Numbered from the stretch's first letter, positions 1 to 8,029 are shown. The stretch is 8,350 bases of DNA from Psychrobacter sp. (GCA_029264635.1 JARIAA010000184.1:1-8350); one strand, 5' to 3'. Made by a program: numbers and translations. The notes: a model not told the origin generated them from the sequence alone.

Positions 1-3000
1 GGAATCACCACCAGACTCAGCAAGGTCGAGGTTACCAAGCCGCCTAGTACTGCTGCCGCCATAGGTCTGCGGAAAGTGGGATCGGCATCACCCCAGCCAA
101 ACACTAAGGGCAACATTCCCGCTCCCATCGCTATTGTAGTCATGATAATAGGCCGCGCGCGTTTACGGCAGGCATCGATAATTGCCTCAAAACGCGCCAA
201 GCCGCGACGCTGGGCGATTAGTGCATAATCCACGAGCAAAATAGAGTTTTTGGTCGCGATACCCATGAGCATAATAAAGCCAATCATGGAGGGCATCGAT
301 AAGCTACTGTTAGTAATCACCAAGCCTACAAAGGCACCCCCTATCGACAGCGGCAGGGCCATCAAAATGGTAAAGGGCTGCAGCAGACGCCCAAATAATA
401 AAATAAGCACCCCTAAAATACAGATAATGCCTACAGACATAGCGATAACAAAACCGCTAAATAGCTCTGCCATATTTTCTGCTTGACCCTGCTCAATGAT
501 GGTAATGATAGCTGGCAGCTGCTGTATCGTCGGTGTGCCTTTGACTGCCTGCACAAGATCGCCAAGCTCGCCATTAGCTGGCTGCACCGTCACTGTGATT
601 GAGCGTTCACGATCAAGGCGGTTAATTTGCGCAGGCCCTGTACCAAAGTTAAGATCAGCGACTTCGCCTATCCGTACGCCTTGACCTGCTGGGCGCGCGC
701 TAGGTACATAAAGTCCCTCTAACTGATTGACGTTTTGCTTGGCGACATCAGGTAGACGTACCACAATAGGAATCTGCCTCGTATCAAGATTAAGCTTGGA
801 TAGGCGCTGCTCATAATCACCAACAGTCGCTATGCGTAACGTAGTCGCGACATCTTGGGTTGTAACCCCTTTGTCTGCCATCGCCAAACGATCTGGCGTC
901 ACAGTCAATTCTTGGCGTGGCAAGCTACGATCGCTAGTGACAGACCCTGCAATCGGTAGCGCGCGGATCTCCGTCATGATTTGCTGGACCGTTTGCTCCA
1001 AAACTTGCGGATTGGTGCTGGTCAATGAAAAGCTATAACCCGTCTCGCCGCCACTAGAGAGTCCTACGGTAAAACGGGCGCTCGGCACTTCTGTCAAGAT
1101 ATTGCTAATTCGTTGTTCAATCTCTTTTTTGGCGCCACGTTTGGCACGCGGTGCAAGCACGATGTCTAAGCTGGCAATGTTTTTGGCGCCGCCACTACCA
1201 GAGCTGGAGTTTGGCCCCATCGCTTCTTGTGCTTGTCCCACTGAAGTAAAGACGTGGGTCACTTCTGGCAGCGCTAGGATACGCGCGCGCGCCAACGCCG
1301 CTACGCGCTCGGTATCCTCTAGCTCAACATCAGGCGTCAGCTCGATACCCACGCGCGTTTGATCAATATCATTGTCAGGGATAAACGACGTTGGAAGCAG
1401 CTTCACTAGCCCCAATGACGCTACAAATAATACGAGCGTTGCACCCATGGTCAACCAGCGATGATGGAGCGTCCATGATACAATCTTGAGATACCAAGTC
1501 ATGAGCGCACTTTGGGTCTCAATATGCTTTTTTTCTGGCCGCAAAATGTAGGCTGCCATCATCGGCGTTATCAGGCGCGCAACCAATAACGAGGCGAAAA
1601 TCGCCATCGCTGCCGTCCAACCAAATTGACGAAAAAACTGTCCCACTACGCCGCCCATGAATGCGGTGGGTAAAAACACCGCAATCAAGGTAAAGGTTGT
1701 CGCAATGACGGCCAGCCCAATTTCATCAGCGGCTTCCATCGCCGCTTCATAAGGCGTTTTCCCCATGCGCAAATGGCGCATAATGTTTTCAACCTCAACG
1801 ATAGCATCATCGACCAGTACCCCAATAACCAGCGATAGCGCCAATAACGAGATAATATTAAGGCTAAATCCAAATAAATACATACCCAAAAAAGTAGGAA
1901 TGACCGACAAAGGCAATGCCACCGCAGCGACAATCGTTGCGCGAATATTGCGTAAGAATAGGAACACCACGATAACGGCTAAAATACCGCCCTCAATCAA
2001 CATCTTTAAGGAGGCTTCATAGTCCTCAGCGATGGGAGTGGCGCGGTCGTAGACCTTTTCAACCCTGATATTGTTCATCTCAGCGCTGAGCTGCGCCAAA
2101 GCTTCATCTACCTTCTTAGTCACTTCAACTTCACTAGCACCGCGTGAGCGCGTGATGTTAAAGGCGACGACGGTTTCGCCATCTAGTTTAGCGACAGAGC
2201 GAGGGTCGGCGGCGCCATCTGTTATCTTTGCCATGCGTCCCAAGGCTTGCGTACCACCAGTCGGCACAGCAATTTGTAGATCGTTAAGCTCACGCGCGCG
2301 CTCTACAGCGCCAAGCACGCGAATGGTTTGAGTTGTATTACCAACTTCCGCCTCCCCGCCTGCACTGTCTTGCTGAATACCAGCAATTTGCTGAGACAAT
2401 TGAGCGATAGAAAGCTGCAACCCGCTCAAGGTAATCGGATCGGCGGCGACGGTGATTTCACGTTCAAGACCACCGATACGACTGATCGCGCTGACTCCCT
2501 GAATATCTGATAAGCGCTTGGTAATAGTGTCGTCAACAAACCAAGATAAATCCTCAACACTCATATTGTCGCCAGTCACAGAATACGTGACCACAGGGAA
2601 TCCTGCTGTTGAGACTTTAGTAATAATAGGATCGTTTGCGGCAGCAGGCAAATCTCCACGTACCTCACCAACCGCTGAACGCACATCATCGACGGCTTCT
2701 TGAATGTCTTTTTCAAGGACAAATTCAGTCGCGATGGTCGCGGCGCCTGTCTGTAAAGTCGTACGGATATGTTTGATGCCTTCAATACTAGTCAGTCTGT
2801 TTTCAATCTTTTTAGCAATGTCGTTTTCAAGTTGTGACGGGGCGGCGCCTGGCAAAGTCACGGTGACGACCACTGCTGGTAAATCAATATCAGGGAACTG
2901 TTGCACTTTCATTTGCCGAAAGCCAAACAAACCCCCAAGTGTCAGTAAAACAAATAATAAAATCGCAACCAGCGGATTTTTAATCGAATAGGTAGAGACA

Positions 3001-3011
3001 TTCATATTCAT
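1..3011 (-). CDS. RND-family (HAE1-like) multidrug efflux transporter, inner-membrane permease; C-terminus cut by the window edge
   Basis: Proton-driven inner-membrane pump of the AcrB/MdtB superfamily, expected to work as a trimer with the adaptor encoded just upstream and a TolC-type outer-membrane channel not seen here. The frame is open from the ATG at 3011 to position 1, about 1003 codons; family members are about 1030-1050 residues, so only a few dozen are missing. The start MNMNVSTYSIKNP leads into a first membrane helix at about residues 13-32. The TM4 motif GVLVDDAIVEVEN carries the Asp pair D401/D402, equivalent to AcrB D407/D408. The TM10 motif ATKNSILLVDYA carries K921, equivalent to AcrB K940. 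The proton-relay residues I can check are therefore present. Two large periplasmic segments separate helices in the usual RND repeat; the second has a Ser/Gly-rich loop at about residues 599-608. The start at 3011 is chosen because it overlaps the adaptor stop as ATGA; an in-frame ATG at 3005 is the alternative. Family is certain; substrate cannot be told from sequence. Confidence 0.95.
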   Translation of the reverse strand, partial: MNMNVSTYSIKNPLVAILLFVLLTLGGLFGFRQMKVQQFPDIDLPAVVVTVTLPGAAPSQLENDIAKKIENRLTSIEGIKHIRTTLQTGAATIATEFVLEKDIQEAVDDVRSAVGEVRGDLPAAANDPIITKVSTAGFPVVTYSVTGDNMSVEDLSWFVDDTITKRLSDIQGVSAISRIGGLEREITVAADPITLSGLQLSIAQLSQQIAGIQQDSAGGEAEVGNTTQTIRVLGAVERARELNDLQIAVPTGGTQALGRMAKITDGAADPRSVAKLDGETVVAFNITRSRGASEVEVTKKVDEALAQLSAEMNNIRVEKVYDRATPIAEDYEASLKMLIEGGILAVIVVFLFLRNIRATIVAAVALPLSVIPTFLGMYLFGFSLNIISLLALSLVIGVLVDDAIVEVENIMRHLRMGKTPYEAAMEAADEIGLAVIATTFTLIAVFLPTAFMGGVVGQFFRQFGWTAAMAIFASLLVARLITPMMAAYILRPEKKHIETQSALMTWYLKIVSWTLHHRWLTMGATLVLFVASLGLVKLLPTSFIPDNDIDQTRVGIELTPDVELEDTERVAALARARILALPEVTHVFTSVGQAQEAMGPNSSSGSGGAKNIASLDIVLAPRAKRGAKKEIEQRISNILTEVPSARFTVGLSSGGETGYSFSLTSTNPQVLEQTVQQIMTEIRALPIAGSVTSDRSLPRQELTVTPDRLAMADKGVTTQDVATTLRIATVGDYEQRLSKLNLDTRQIPIVVRLPDVAKQNVNQLEGLYVPSARPAGQGVRIGEVADLNFGTGPAQINRLDRERSITVTVQPANGELGDLVQAVKGTPTIQQLPAIITIIEQGQAENMAELFSGFVIAMSVGIICILGVLILLFGRLLQPFTILMALPLSIGGAFVGLVITNSSLSMPSMIGFIMLMGIATKNSILLVDYALIAQRRGLARFEAIIDACRKRARPIIMTTIAMGAGMLPLVFGWGDADPTFRRPMAAAVLGGLVTSTLLSLVVI

Positions 3012-4288
3012 GGTGTTGCCTGCACAGCGTTACTTTCGACAATGCGTACCAGATCGCCCTCATTTAAAAAGCTACCGCCTTGCTGCACCACTCTGCTATC
3101 AGCAGGCAATGTCTCCGTGAGCACGACATTATTACCAATGCGCTCCCCTAGCGTTACCCGCAGCTGCTGAATACGTCCCAGTGTTTTATTATTTTGCGTT
3201 TTAATATCAGTCACTAGCATGACATAATCATAACCATCGTTACTGACAATGGCGCTGTTGGGTATCGTTTGCATGCTCTCGCTACCGAGCAAAAACTCGC
3301 CCGTTTGATACATGCCAGCGCGCGCCGCGGTATTTGTCTCTAGCCGTGCGTAAATGGTAATGAGTCGGTTGTTATCCGCTGTCGGGGCAATACGGCTGAC
3401 TTGGCCCATCACGGATTGATCTTTTGGCAGGTTTACCTTAACCGGTGTGCCAACATTGACATCACCTAGAAGTTTGGGATCAATATCAGCGCGCCACTCT
3501 AAGATGCCGTCTTTGATAATCGTAAATAATGGCTCACCGCCTGCGACCATGCCAACCTCTGCCATTTTGTCACTGATAATGCCGCTAACAGGCGCGATAA
3601 CTTTGGCATTATCAAGGGTCAAGCGTTGATTGCTTAAGCGTGCTTTTGATGCGCGCAAAGCCGCTTCTGCACGAATCTTTGACGTACGATAACGATCTGC
3701 TTCTTGTTTACTAATCGCATCAATATCGAGTAGCGGTAATACGCGAGCCGCATCGGCACTGGCATTTGCAAGAGTCGCTTCTGCTTCTGCGACGTCCGCT
3801 TCTGCTTGCAAGACTTGCTGATCCATGGCATCGGTATCAAATATCGCCAATACTTGACCCGCCTTAACACGTGCGCCCTCTTCGACTAATACCTGCTCAA
3901 TTGCGACCCCATTAACCTTGGCACTAACATTGGCAATGTCTTTTGCACCAATCGTACCGTCAGCCGTTAAGGTATTACCGACATTGTCTTGGCTTGGTTG
4001 CACCGTTTCGACCGATAGAACGGCTTGATCGTTATCTGTATTGGCAGGTGCAGTCGCATTTTGCGCCTCAGAGGTCGTCGCCGTCTCAGCAGCAGTCGCC
4101 TCATCACGACCCCAATATTTACCGAGTAATACGCCAATGATAAGTACCAATGCTAGGACAGGCAATAGCCAACTAGGAAGCTTTGATGAGGTAGACTTGG
4201 GTGCATCAGGCGTACGATACGGTGGTAGCTCAGGCTCAGATGGAGAATGAGACGCGTGCTTATCACTAGGGTCTGGAAGGTCAGTCAT
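3008..4288 (-). CDS. RND efflux periplasmic adaptor (membrane fusion protein, HlyD/AcrA type)
   Basis: A 426-residue adaptor that would bridge the RND pump and the outer-membrane channel. Residues 1-37 are hydrophilic and rich in Pro and Ser. One hydrophobic segment follows at about 40-57 (WLLPVLALVLIIGVLLG). There is no lipobox Cys, so it is probably held by an uncleaved inner-membrane anchor, unlike lipidated AcrA. An Ala/Thr-rich linker covers about 60-88. The split lipoyl domain is at about 114-152 (VSAKVNGVAIEQVLVEEGARVKAGQVL) and 226-257 (KVIAPVSGIISDKMAEVG). Between the halves lies an Ala/Glu-rich alpha-hairpin, about 155-225, the part that contacts the channel. The beta-barrel and membrane-proximal domains fill about 262-415. 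The stop overlaps the transporter start by 4 bases, which points to translational coupling and a 1:1 operon pair. The ATG at 4288 has only a weak upstream purine stretch (AGAG) as ribosome site. The gene lies 76 bp downstream of recG on the same strand. Confidence 0.95.
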   Translation of the reverse strand: MTDLPDPSDKHASHSPSEPELPPYRTPDAPKSTSSKLPSWLLPVLALVLIIGVLLGKYWGRDEATAAETATTSEAQNATAPANTDNDQAVLSVETVQPSQDNVGNTLTADGTIGAKDIANVSAKVNGVAIEQVLVEEGARVKAGQVLAIFDTDAMDQQVLQAEADVAEAEATLANASADAARVLPLLDIDAISKQEADRYRTSKIRAEAALRASKARLSNQRLTLDNAKVIAPVSGIISDKMAEVGMVAGGEPLFTIIKDGILEWRADIDPKLLGDVNVGTPVKVNLPKDQSVMGQVSRIAPTADNNRLITIYARLETNTAARAGMYQTGEFLLGSESMQTIPNSAIVSNDGYDYVMLVTDIKTQNNKTLGRIQQLRVTLGERIGNNVVLTETLPADSRVVQQGGSFLNEGDLVRIVESNAVQATP

Positions 4289-4364
4289 AATCAGGCTCTA
4301 TAAGTAAACGCAATAATGGACATCGAAGGTTTAAAATATTCGTCATTGCAAAGGTTAAAAAGAG
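4289..4364. other. Short AT-rich spacer between recG and the adaptor gene
   Basis: This 76-bp gap separates two genes read in the same direction. I see no hairpin followed by a T run that would end recG transcription, and no well-spaced promoter for the adaptor gene: the best -10-like hexamer on the minus strand (TATAGA, just upstream of the adaptor start) has no acceptable -35 at 16-18 bp. The simplest reading is that recG transcripts run on into the efflux genes, although a regulated promoter with a poor consensus or an activator site could be missed by eye. Confidence 0.4.
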
Positions 4365-6716
4365 TTAGGCATTAGTATAACGACTGGCCTCAGGCATCCA
4401 GCGATGAATAAGTTGGCTGACATCCGCTTTGCGCATAGGATCTGCAATTAAATGTTTGGCTAAACGCTGCGCAATAGCAAACAGCTGCTCATCACGAATC
4501 AGATCAGCTAAATAATAGCCCACATTACCCGTTTGACGTTTGCCAAGTAACTCTCCCGGCCCGCGCAGCTCTAAGTCTTTTTGGGCAATAACAAAACCGT
4601 CGGTACTATCACGTAGTACGTTTAAACGCTCCGTACCAGTCTCTGACAATGGCTTTTGGTATAGCAGCACGCAGTAGCTTTTGGTTGAGCCGCGTCCAAC
4701 CCGACCGCGCAACTGATGGAGCTGCGATAAACCCAAACGTTCCGCATTTTCGATGACCATAAGTGACGCATTAGGCACATCGACGCCGACTTCGATGACC
4801 GTCGTTGCAATTAACAACTCAAGATTGCCCGCTTTAAACGCTTGCATAATGGCTTGTTTTTCAGCGGACTTCATCTTGCCATGCACAAGGCCAATTCGGA
4901 TATCCAAGCGCTCGTTTAAATCCTCATAAGTCGCTTCGGCGGCTTGTGCATCCAGCACACTAGACTCCTCTACCAACGAGCAAACCCAATAAGCCTGCTT
5001 GCCTGCTGCACAATTAATCGCAATACGCTCAATGACGTCATCGCGGCGGTTACGATCGATCGTTACGGTTGTAATTGGCGTACGCCCTGGCGGCAGCTCA
5101 TCGATGATGGAGGTGTCCATATCGCCGTAGACACTCATCGCCAGCGTACGCGGAATGGGCGTTGCCGTCATGATTAGCTGATGCGGGGTGCTATTTGCCA
5201 CGCCTTTATTAGTCAGAGCCATGCGCTGCTCAACGCCAAAACGGTGCTGCTCATCAATAATGACCAATCCCAACTTGGCAAACTGTACTTGCTCTTGAAA
5301 CAGCGCGTGAGTCCCAACGACCACTTGCACGGTGTTCTCGCTCACCGCTTCTAACGCTTCGCGGCGCTGCTTCGCCGTTTGCTTGCCAGCGAGCCAGCCA
5401 ACGCCAATACCTAGTGGCTCAAACCATTGTTTAAAATTTAACAAATGCTGTTCGGCTAAAATCTCAGTGGGTGCCATGACAGCGACCTGCCAGCCACTAT
5501 CAAGCGCATAACCTGCCGCACCTGCTGCAACTAGTGTCTTACCTGCGCCCACATCCCCTTGCACCAATCTGAGCATCGGGATCGAGGTCGCCATATCAGC
5601 TGTGATATCTTTCATGACCCTCTTTTGTGCCGCCGTTAAGTCAAACGGCAATGCCGCAAATAACTTATCAGCCAGTGGGCTATGCGTGGCACATTTTGGA
5701 GCTTTATGTTTATGCAATTGCTGACGGCGATACAATAAGCTGAGCTGATGCGCGGTCAGCTCCTCAATAATGAGACGCTGACAGGCAGCATGGGTACGCG
5801 CACTGAGTTGGGTCAGTAGCTTGTATTGCTGCCCAGCATCGGTATAAGTTGGCGGGGTATGCAGTAGCACCAAGGCTTCAAATATCGTCAAATGATAGAC
5901 ATTATGATGAGCCGTTCGAGTGGCTACTCTATTGATTGCATTACTGCTTGTATTATAGGTAGTGGCACAGGCTTTATTGACGCTATGATTAGTACCATTA
6001 TCGGGCACACTACGCGCTAGTGCAGAGAATATATCTTCTGAATCATCTGTCTTTGTTACCAATGATTTAGTTGGCTCAAAAGGCGCTAATGGCAAATCAG
6101 CCACCACGCTAAAATCTTCTGGGGTAAACAGTGTCATCGGCAGACCTTGGCTGCGAACAGTCTGCAAGGCAAGCTTAATCAGCGTGCGCAGCTTATTTTG
6201 ATGCAGACCTTTGACACTGGGATAAATAGGTTGTAAGCCTGTATGGTCAATGGCCATACCATCGGTAATAACCTGATATTCAGGGTGATGAATCTGTTTA
6301 CCATAGCGGCTGACTTTAACCTCACCAAATAATTGTAGCCGCGTACCCAAACTCATCGTTTGCAAAAGCCCGCGATAGACCTTAAAAAACCGTAATGATA
6401 ATGTGCCTGTATCGTCATCTATAATGACGGTCATACAGCTACGTTTATTATCGACATGTACCACGCGCCCCGTAATTAACGCCGCTTGTCCATGATTGAC
6501 CTCTGCTATCGCTAACGATCGGCTACGGTCTTCGTAATCACGCGGTAAATGCAGTAGCAAATCAAAGATACGCACAATACCCAGTTGTGTTAATTGTTCT
6601 GCAACTTTTGGTCCAACTCCTGCCAGCGCTGTCACTGGCATATCTAGTGCCGAGACAGGCTGCCTTGACAGTATAGGGTCTGGCAGATGGACTGAAGCGT
6701 AATTAGGTATTGGCAT
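4365..6716 (-). CDS. recG: ATP-dependent DNA helicase RecG
   Basis: Superfamily 2 helicase that remodels stalled replication forks and branch-migrates Holliday junctions and R- or D-loops in the cytoplasm. The 783-residue product matches E. coli RecG (693 residues) along its length. The N-terminal wedge/OB region includes LAGVGPKVAEQL (31-42), LLLHLPRDYEDRSR (53-66) and HHPEYQV (143-149). Walker A is GDVGAGKT (387-394), the Walker B/DExH box is IIDEQHRFG (486-494), motif III is TATPIPRT (517-524) and motif VI is QLRGRVGRG (668-676). The C-terminus RWMPEASRYTNA is almost the E. coli ending. The roughly 90 extra residues all lie before Walker A: about 17 at the N-terminus and about 60 as a Ser/Thr/Asn-rich insertion at about 215-272. 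The ATG at 6716 is preferred because AAGG lies 6 nt upstream; the next in-frame Met (M26) has no ribosome site and would cut into the conserved start. An ATG at 6720 is in another frame. Confidence 0.97.
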   Translation of the reverse strand: MPIPNYASVHLPDPILSRQPVSALDMPVTALAGVGPKVAEQLTQLGIVRIFDLLLHLPRDYEDRSRSLAIAEVNHGQAALITGRVVHVDNKRSCMTVIIDDDTGTLSLRFFKVYRGLLQTMSLGTRLQLFGEVKVSRYGKQIHHPEYQVITDGMAIDHTGLQPIYPSVKGLHQNKLRTLIKLALQTVRSQGLPMTLFTPEDFSVVADLPLAPFEPTKSLVTKTDDSEDIFSALARSVPDNGTNHSVNKACATTYNTSSNAINRVATRTAHHNVYHLTIFEALVLLHTPPTYTDAGQQYKLLTQLSARTHAACQRLIIEELTAHQLSLLYRRQQLHKHKAPKCATHSPLADKLFAALPFDLTAAQKRVMKDITADMATSIPMLRLVQGDVGAGKTLVAAGAAGYALDSGWQVAVMAPTEILAEQHLLNFKQWFEPLGIGVGWLAGKQTAKQRREALEAVSENTVQVVVGTHALFQEQVQFAKLGLVIIDEQHRFGVEQRMALTNKGVANSTPHQLIMTATPIPRTLAMSVYGDMDTSIIDELPPGRTPITTVTIDRNRRDDVIERIAINCAAGKQAYWVCSLVEESSVLDAQAAEATYEDLNERLDIRIGLVHGKMKSAEKQAIMQAFKAGNLELLIATTVIEVGVDVPNASLMVIENAERLGLSQLHQLRGRVGRGSTKSYCVLLYQKPLSETGTERLNVLRDSTDGFVIAQKDLELRGPGELLGKRQTGNVGYYLADLIRDEQLFAIAQRLAKHLIADPMRKADVSQLIHRWMPEASRYTNA

Positions 6717-6722
6717 TCATAA

Positions 6723-6726
6723 CCTT
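6723..6726 (-). promoter_or_regulatory. Ribosome binding site of recG
   Basis: On the minus strand AAGG sits 6 nt upstream of the ATG at 6716. It decides in favour of this start over the overlapping out-of-frame ATG at 6720 and the in-frame Met codon 26. Confidence 0.5.
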
Positions 6727-6750
6727 AACGTTTTTGATTTTGAGCTGACT

Positions 6751-6778
6751 ATAATAAACAAGCGATGGCAACAGTGAA
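6751..6778 (-). promoter_or_regulatory. Candidate recG promoter
   Basis: Minus-strand -35 TTCACT (6773-6778, 4/6 match) and -10 TATTAT (6751-6756, 5/6) are separated by 16 bp. This would place the transcript start near 6744 and give a leader of roughly 28 nt before the recG ATG. A second, perfect -10 hexamer TATAAT lies upstream at 6787-6792 on the same strand but lacks a good -35, so either could be used. Called by eye only. Confidence 0.35.
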
Positions 6779-6878
6779 CAATAATCATTATAACTGACAA
6801 TGCTCTTGCTTATGCTAAGCTATTTAGTAATGATGCGTCTATACATTTGGCAATCAAAAATCCTGCATCGAATAGCGC

Positions 6879-6907
6879 TTGTTAAGTATTAATGCTATAT
6901 CTATACT
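6879..6907 (+). promoter_or_regulatory. Candidate sigma-70 promoter of the patatin-like gene
   Basis: The -35 TTGTTA (6879-6884, 4/6 match) and -10 TATACT (6902-6907, 5/6 match) are separated by exactly 17 bp. Transcription would start near 6914. That coincides with the first in-frame ATG (6914), so that codon would be leaderless, while the ATG at 6959 would have a leader of about 45 nt containing a ribosome site. The promoter is back to back with the recG promoter region. Confidence 0.5.
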
Positions 6908-6947
6908 GATCTGATGTACCTATTTTTTTCCATATCAGCATTTTTAC

Positions 6948-6951
6948 AAGG
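6948..6951 (+). promoter_or_regulatory. Ribosome binding site of the patatin-like gene
   Basis: AAGG lies 7 nt upstream of the ATG at 6959, normal Shine-Dalgarno spacing. No comparable motif precedes the ATG at 6914 (the sequence there is the -10 region), so this site decides the start. Confidence 0.55.
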
Positions 6952-6958
6952 TCTTTTT

Positions 6959-8005
6959 ATGCCCCTCTACCCTCTTCATAATCAAGATCATTCCAATGTA
7001 AAGACACAACTATTATCATTACAGCCGCAATATAAAAACTTAAGACCCAAAAGTCTAATACGTACTAGCTTTTTTATGATGCTAGGGGCGATCATCAGTG
7101 CTTGTCATAGTATGCCTGCGTCAACCAGCATGGTACAAACTCAAACGGTACTACAACCACCAACCGTTGCCTTGGTTTTAGGGGGCGGCGGTGCCAAAGG
7201 CTTTGCTCATGTTGGGGTGATTAAAGCGTTAGAAAAAAATGGTATCACGCCAACATTGGTCGTTGGAACGAGCGTCGGCAGCTTAGTTGGTAGCTTATAT
7301 GCCAGCGGATACACAGCAGGACAGCTTGAGCAATTAGCGCTGACCACACCTGACAGCGCGTTGACCGACTTTGTTTTATCGAATCAAGGCTTTATAGAAG
7401 GCATCAAACTTAAAAACTTTATTAATGCCAAAGTTGATGGACGAGCTATAGAGTCTTTTCCCATTAACTTTGCCGCCATAGCAGCTGAAAAAAACACGCT
7501 AAAAAAAGCGGTTTTTACCTCAGGAGATGCAGGCCTTGCTGTACAAGCTTCTTGTAGCATCCCTAATATCTTTATTGCACCGCGTATCCCTGAGAATGTC
7601 GGTAAAAAATATATCGATGGTGGCGTGGTGAGTTTAGTGCCTGTCGATAGCGCTTGGGATTTGGGAGCTGATATTGTCATTGCCGTGGATGTCACAGCGC
7701 CTACAACGAATACGTCTAATAACTTATTACCTGCTGTCAGCTCATTGAGTAGCTTTTGGGGCTTGCTCGAAAACAGCCTTGCGTCTACTGTCACCACTCA
7801 AGCCAGCAGTCGGAGCGCTACAATGCGCCAAGAACGTGAGCGCGCTGATGTCGTCATTATCCCTGATGTCGCTCATATCAGCTCGTTAGATACCAGTCAA
7901 CGCCGTGCCCTTATTGCTGCTGGCATGCAAGCGACGACACCGCAAATTAATGCCATCAAACAACTTATTGAAGACAGAACTCAGAGCAAATACGCCACCT
8001 TTTAA
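6959..8005 (+). CDS. Patatin-like phospholipase family protein, predicted lipoprotein (RssA/NTE-like)
   Basis: Predicted serine lipid acyl hydrolase with a Ser-Asp dyad, 348 residues from this start (363 if the in-frame ATG at 6914 were used). Residue numbers are from 6959. The glycine-rich oxyanion loop GGGGAKG is at 75-81, the nucleophile elbow GTSVG at 103-107 with Ser105, and the DGG motif at 220-222 with catalytic Asp220. QASCSIPNIF (about 196-205) and GADIVIAVDV (236-245) are also typical of bacterial RssA-type patatins. An N-terminal signal with Arg/Lys, then the hydrophobic SFFMMLGAIISAC, ends in a good lipobox (ISAC), making Cys49 the likely lipidated residue. The +2 residue is His, not Asp, so outer-membrane sorting is expected. 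The N-region before the hydrophobic core is unusually long, over 30 residues. Single gene, divergent from recG and closed by the hairpin at 8030-8068. Lipase family is firm; the natural lipid substrate is unknown. Confidence 0.9.
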   Translation: MPLYPLHNQDHSNVKTQLLSLQPQYKNLRPKSLIRTSFFMMLGAIISACHSMPASTSMVQTQTVLQPPTVALVLGGGGAKGFAHVGVIKALEKNGITPTLVVGTSVGSLVGSLYASGYTAGQLEQLALTTPDSALTDFVLSNQGFIEGIKLKNFINAKVDGRAIESFPINFAAIAAEKNTLKKAVFTSGDAGLAVQASCSIPNIFIAPRIPENVGKKYIDGGVVSLVPVDSAWDLGADIVIAVDVTAPTTNTSNNLLPAVSSLSSFWGLLENSLASTVTTQASSRSATMRQERERADVVIIPDVAHISSLDTSQRRALIAAGMQATTPQINAIKQLIEDRTQSKYATF

Positions 8006-8029
8006 AATTAATTGATTAAATTTAGCGTT

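Noticed and set aside
690..1300. Frequent GCGCGC words (for example near 695 and 1279) as possible repeat or uptake-signal elements
   Set aside because: They fall inside the pump coding sequence at irregular spacing and are explained by Ala/Arg codons; there is no longer shared consensus around them.
250..2991. Series of small plus-strand open frames (60-95 codons) across the left third
   Set aside because: They are antisense to the RND pump frame, whose catalytic motifs (D401/D402, K921) are all in one unbroken minus-strand frame. The small frames show low-complexity translations, no ribosome sites and no family features.
6914..6958. Upstream ATG as start of the patatin-like gene
   Set aside because: It lies at the predicted transcription start with no ribosome site; the in-frame ATG at 6959 has AAGG at proper spacing. 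Kept only as an alternative.
7384..7797. 137-codon minus-strand open frame
   Set aside because: It lies wholly inside the patatin-like gene opposite its catalytic Asp region; the translation looks like a mirror of that coding sequence and has no recognisable domain.
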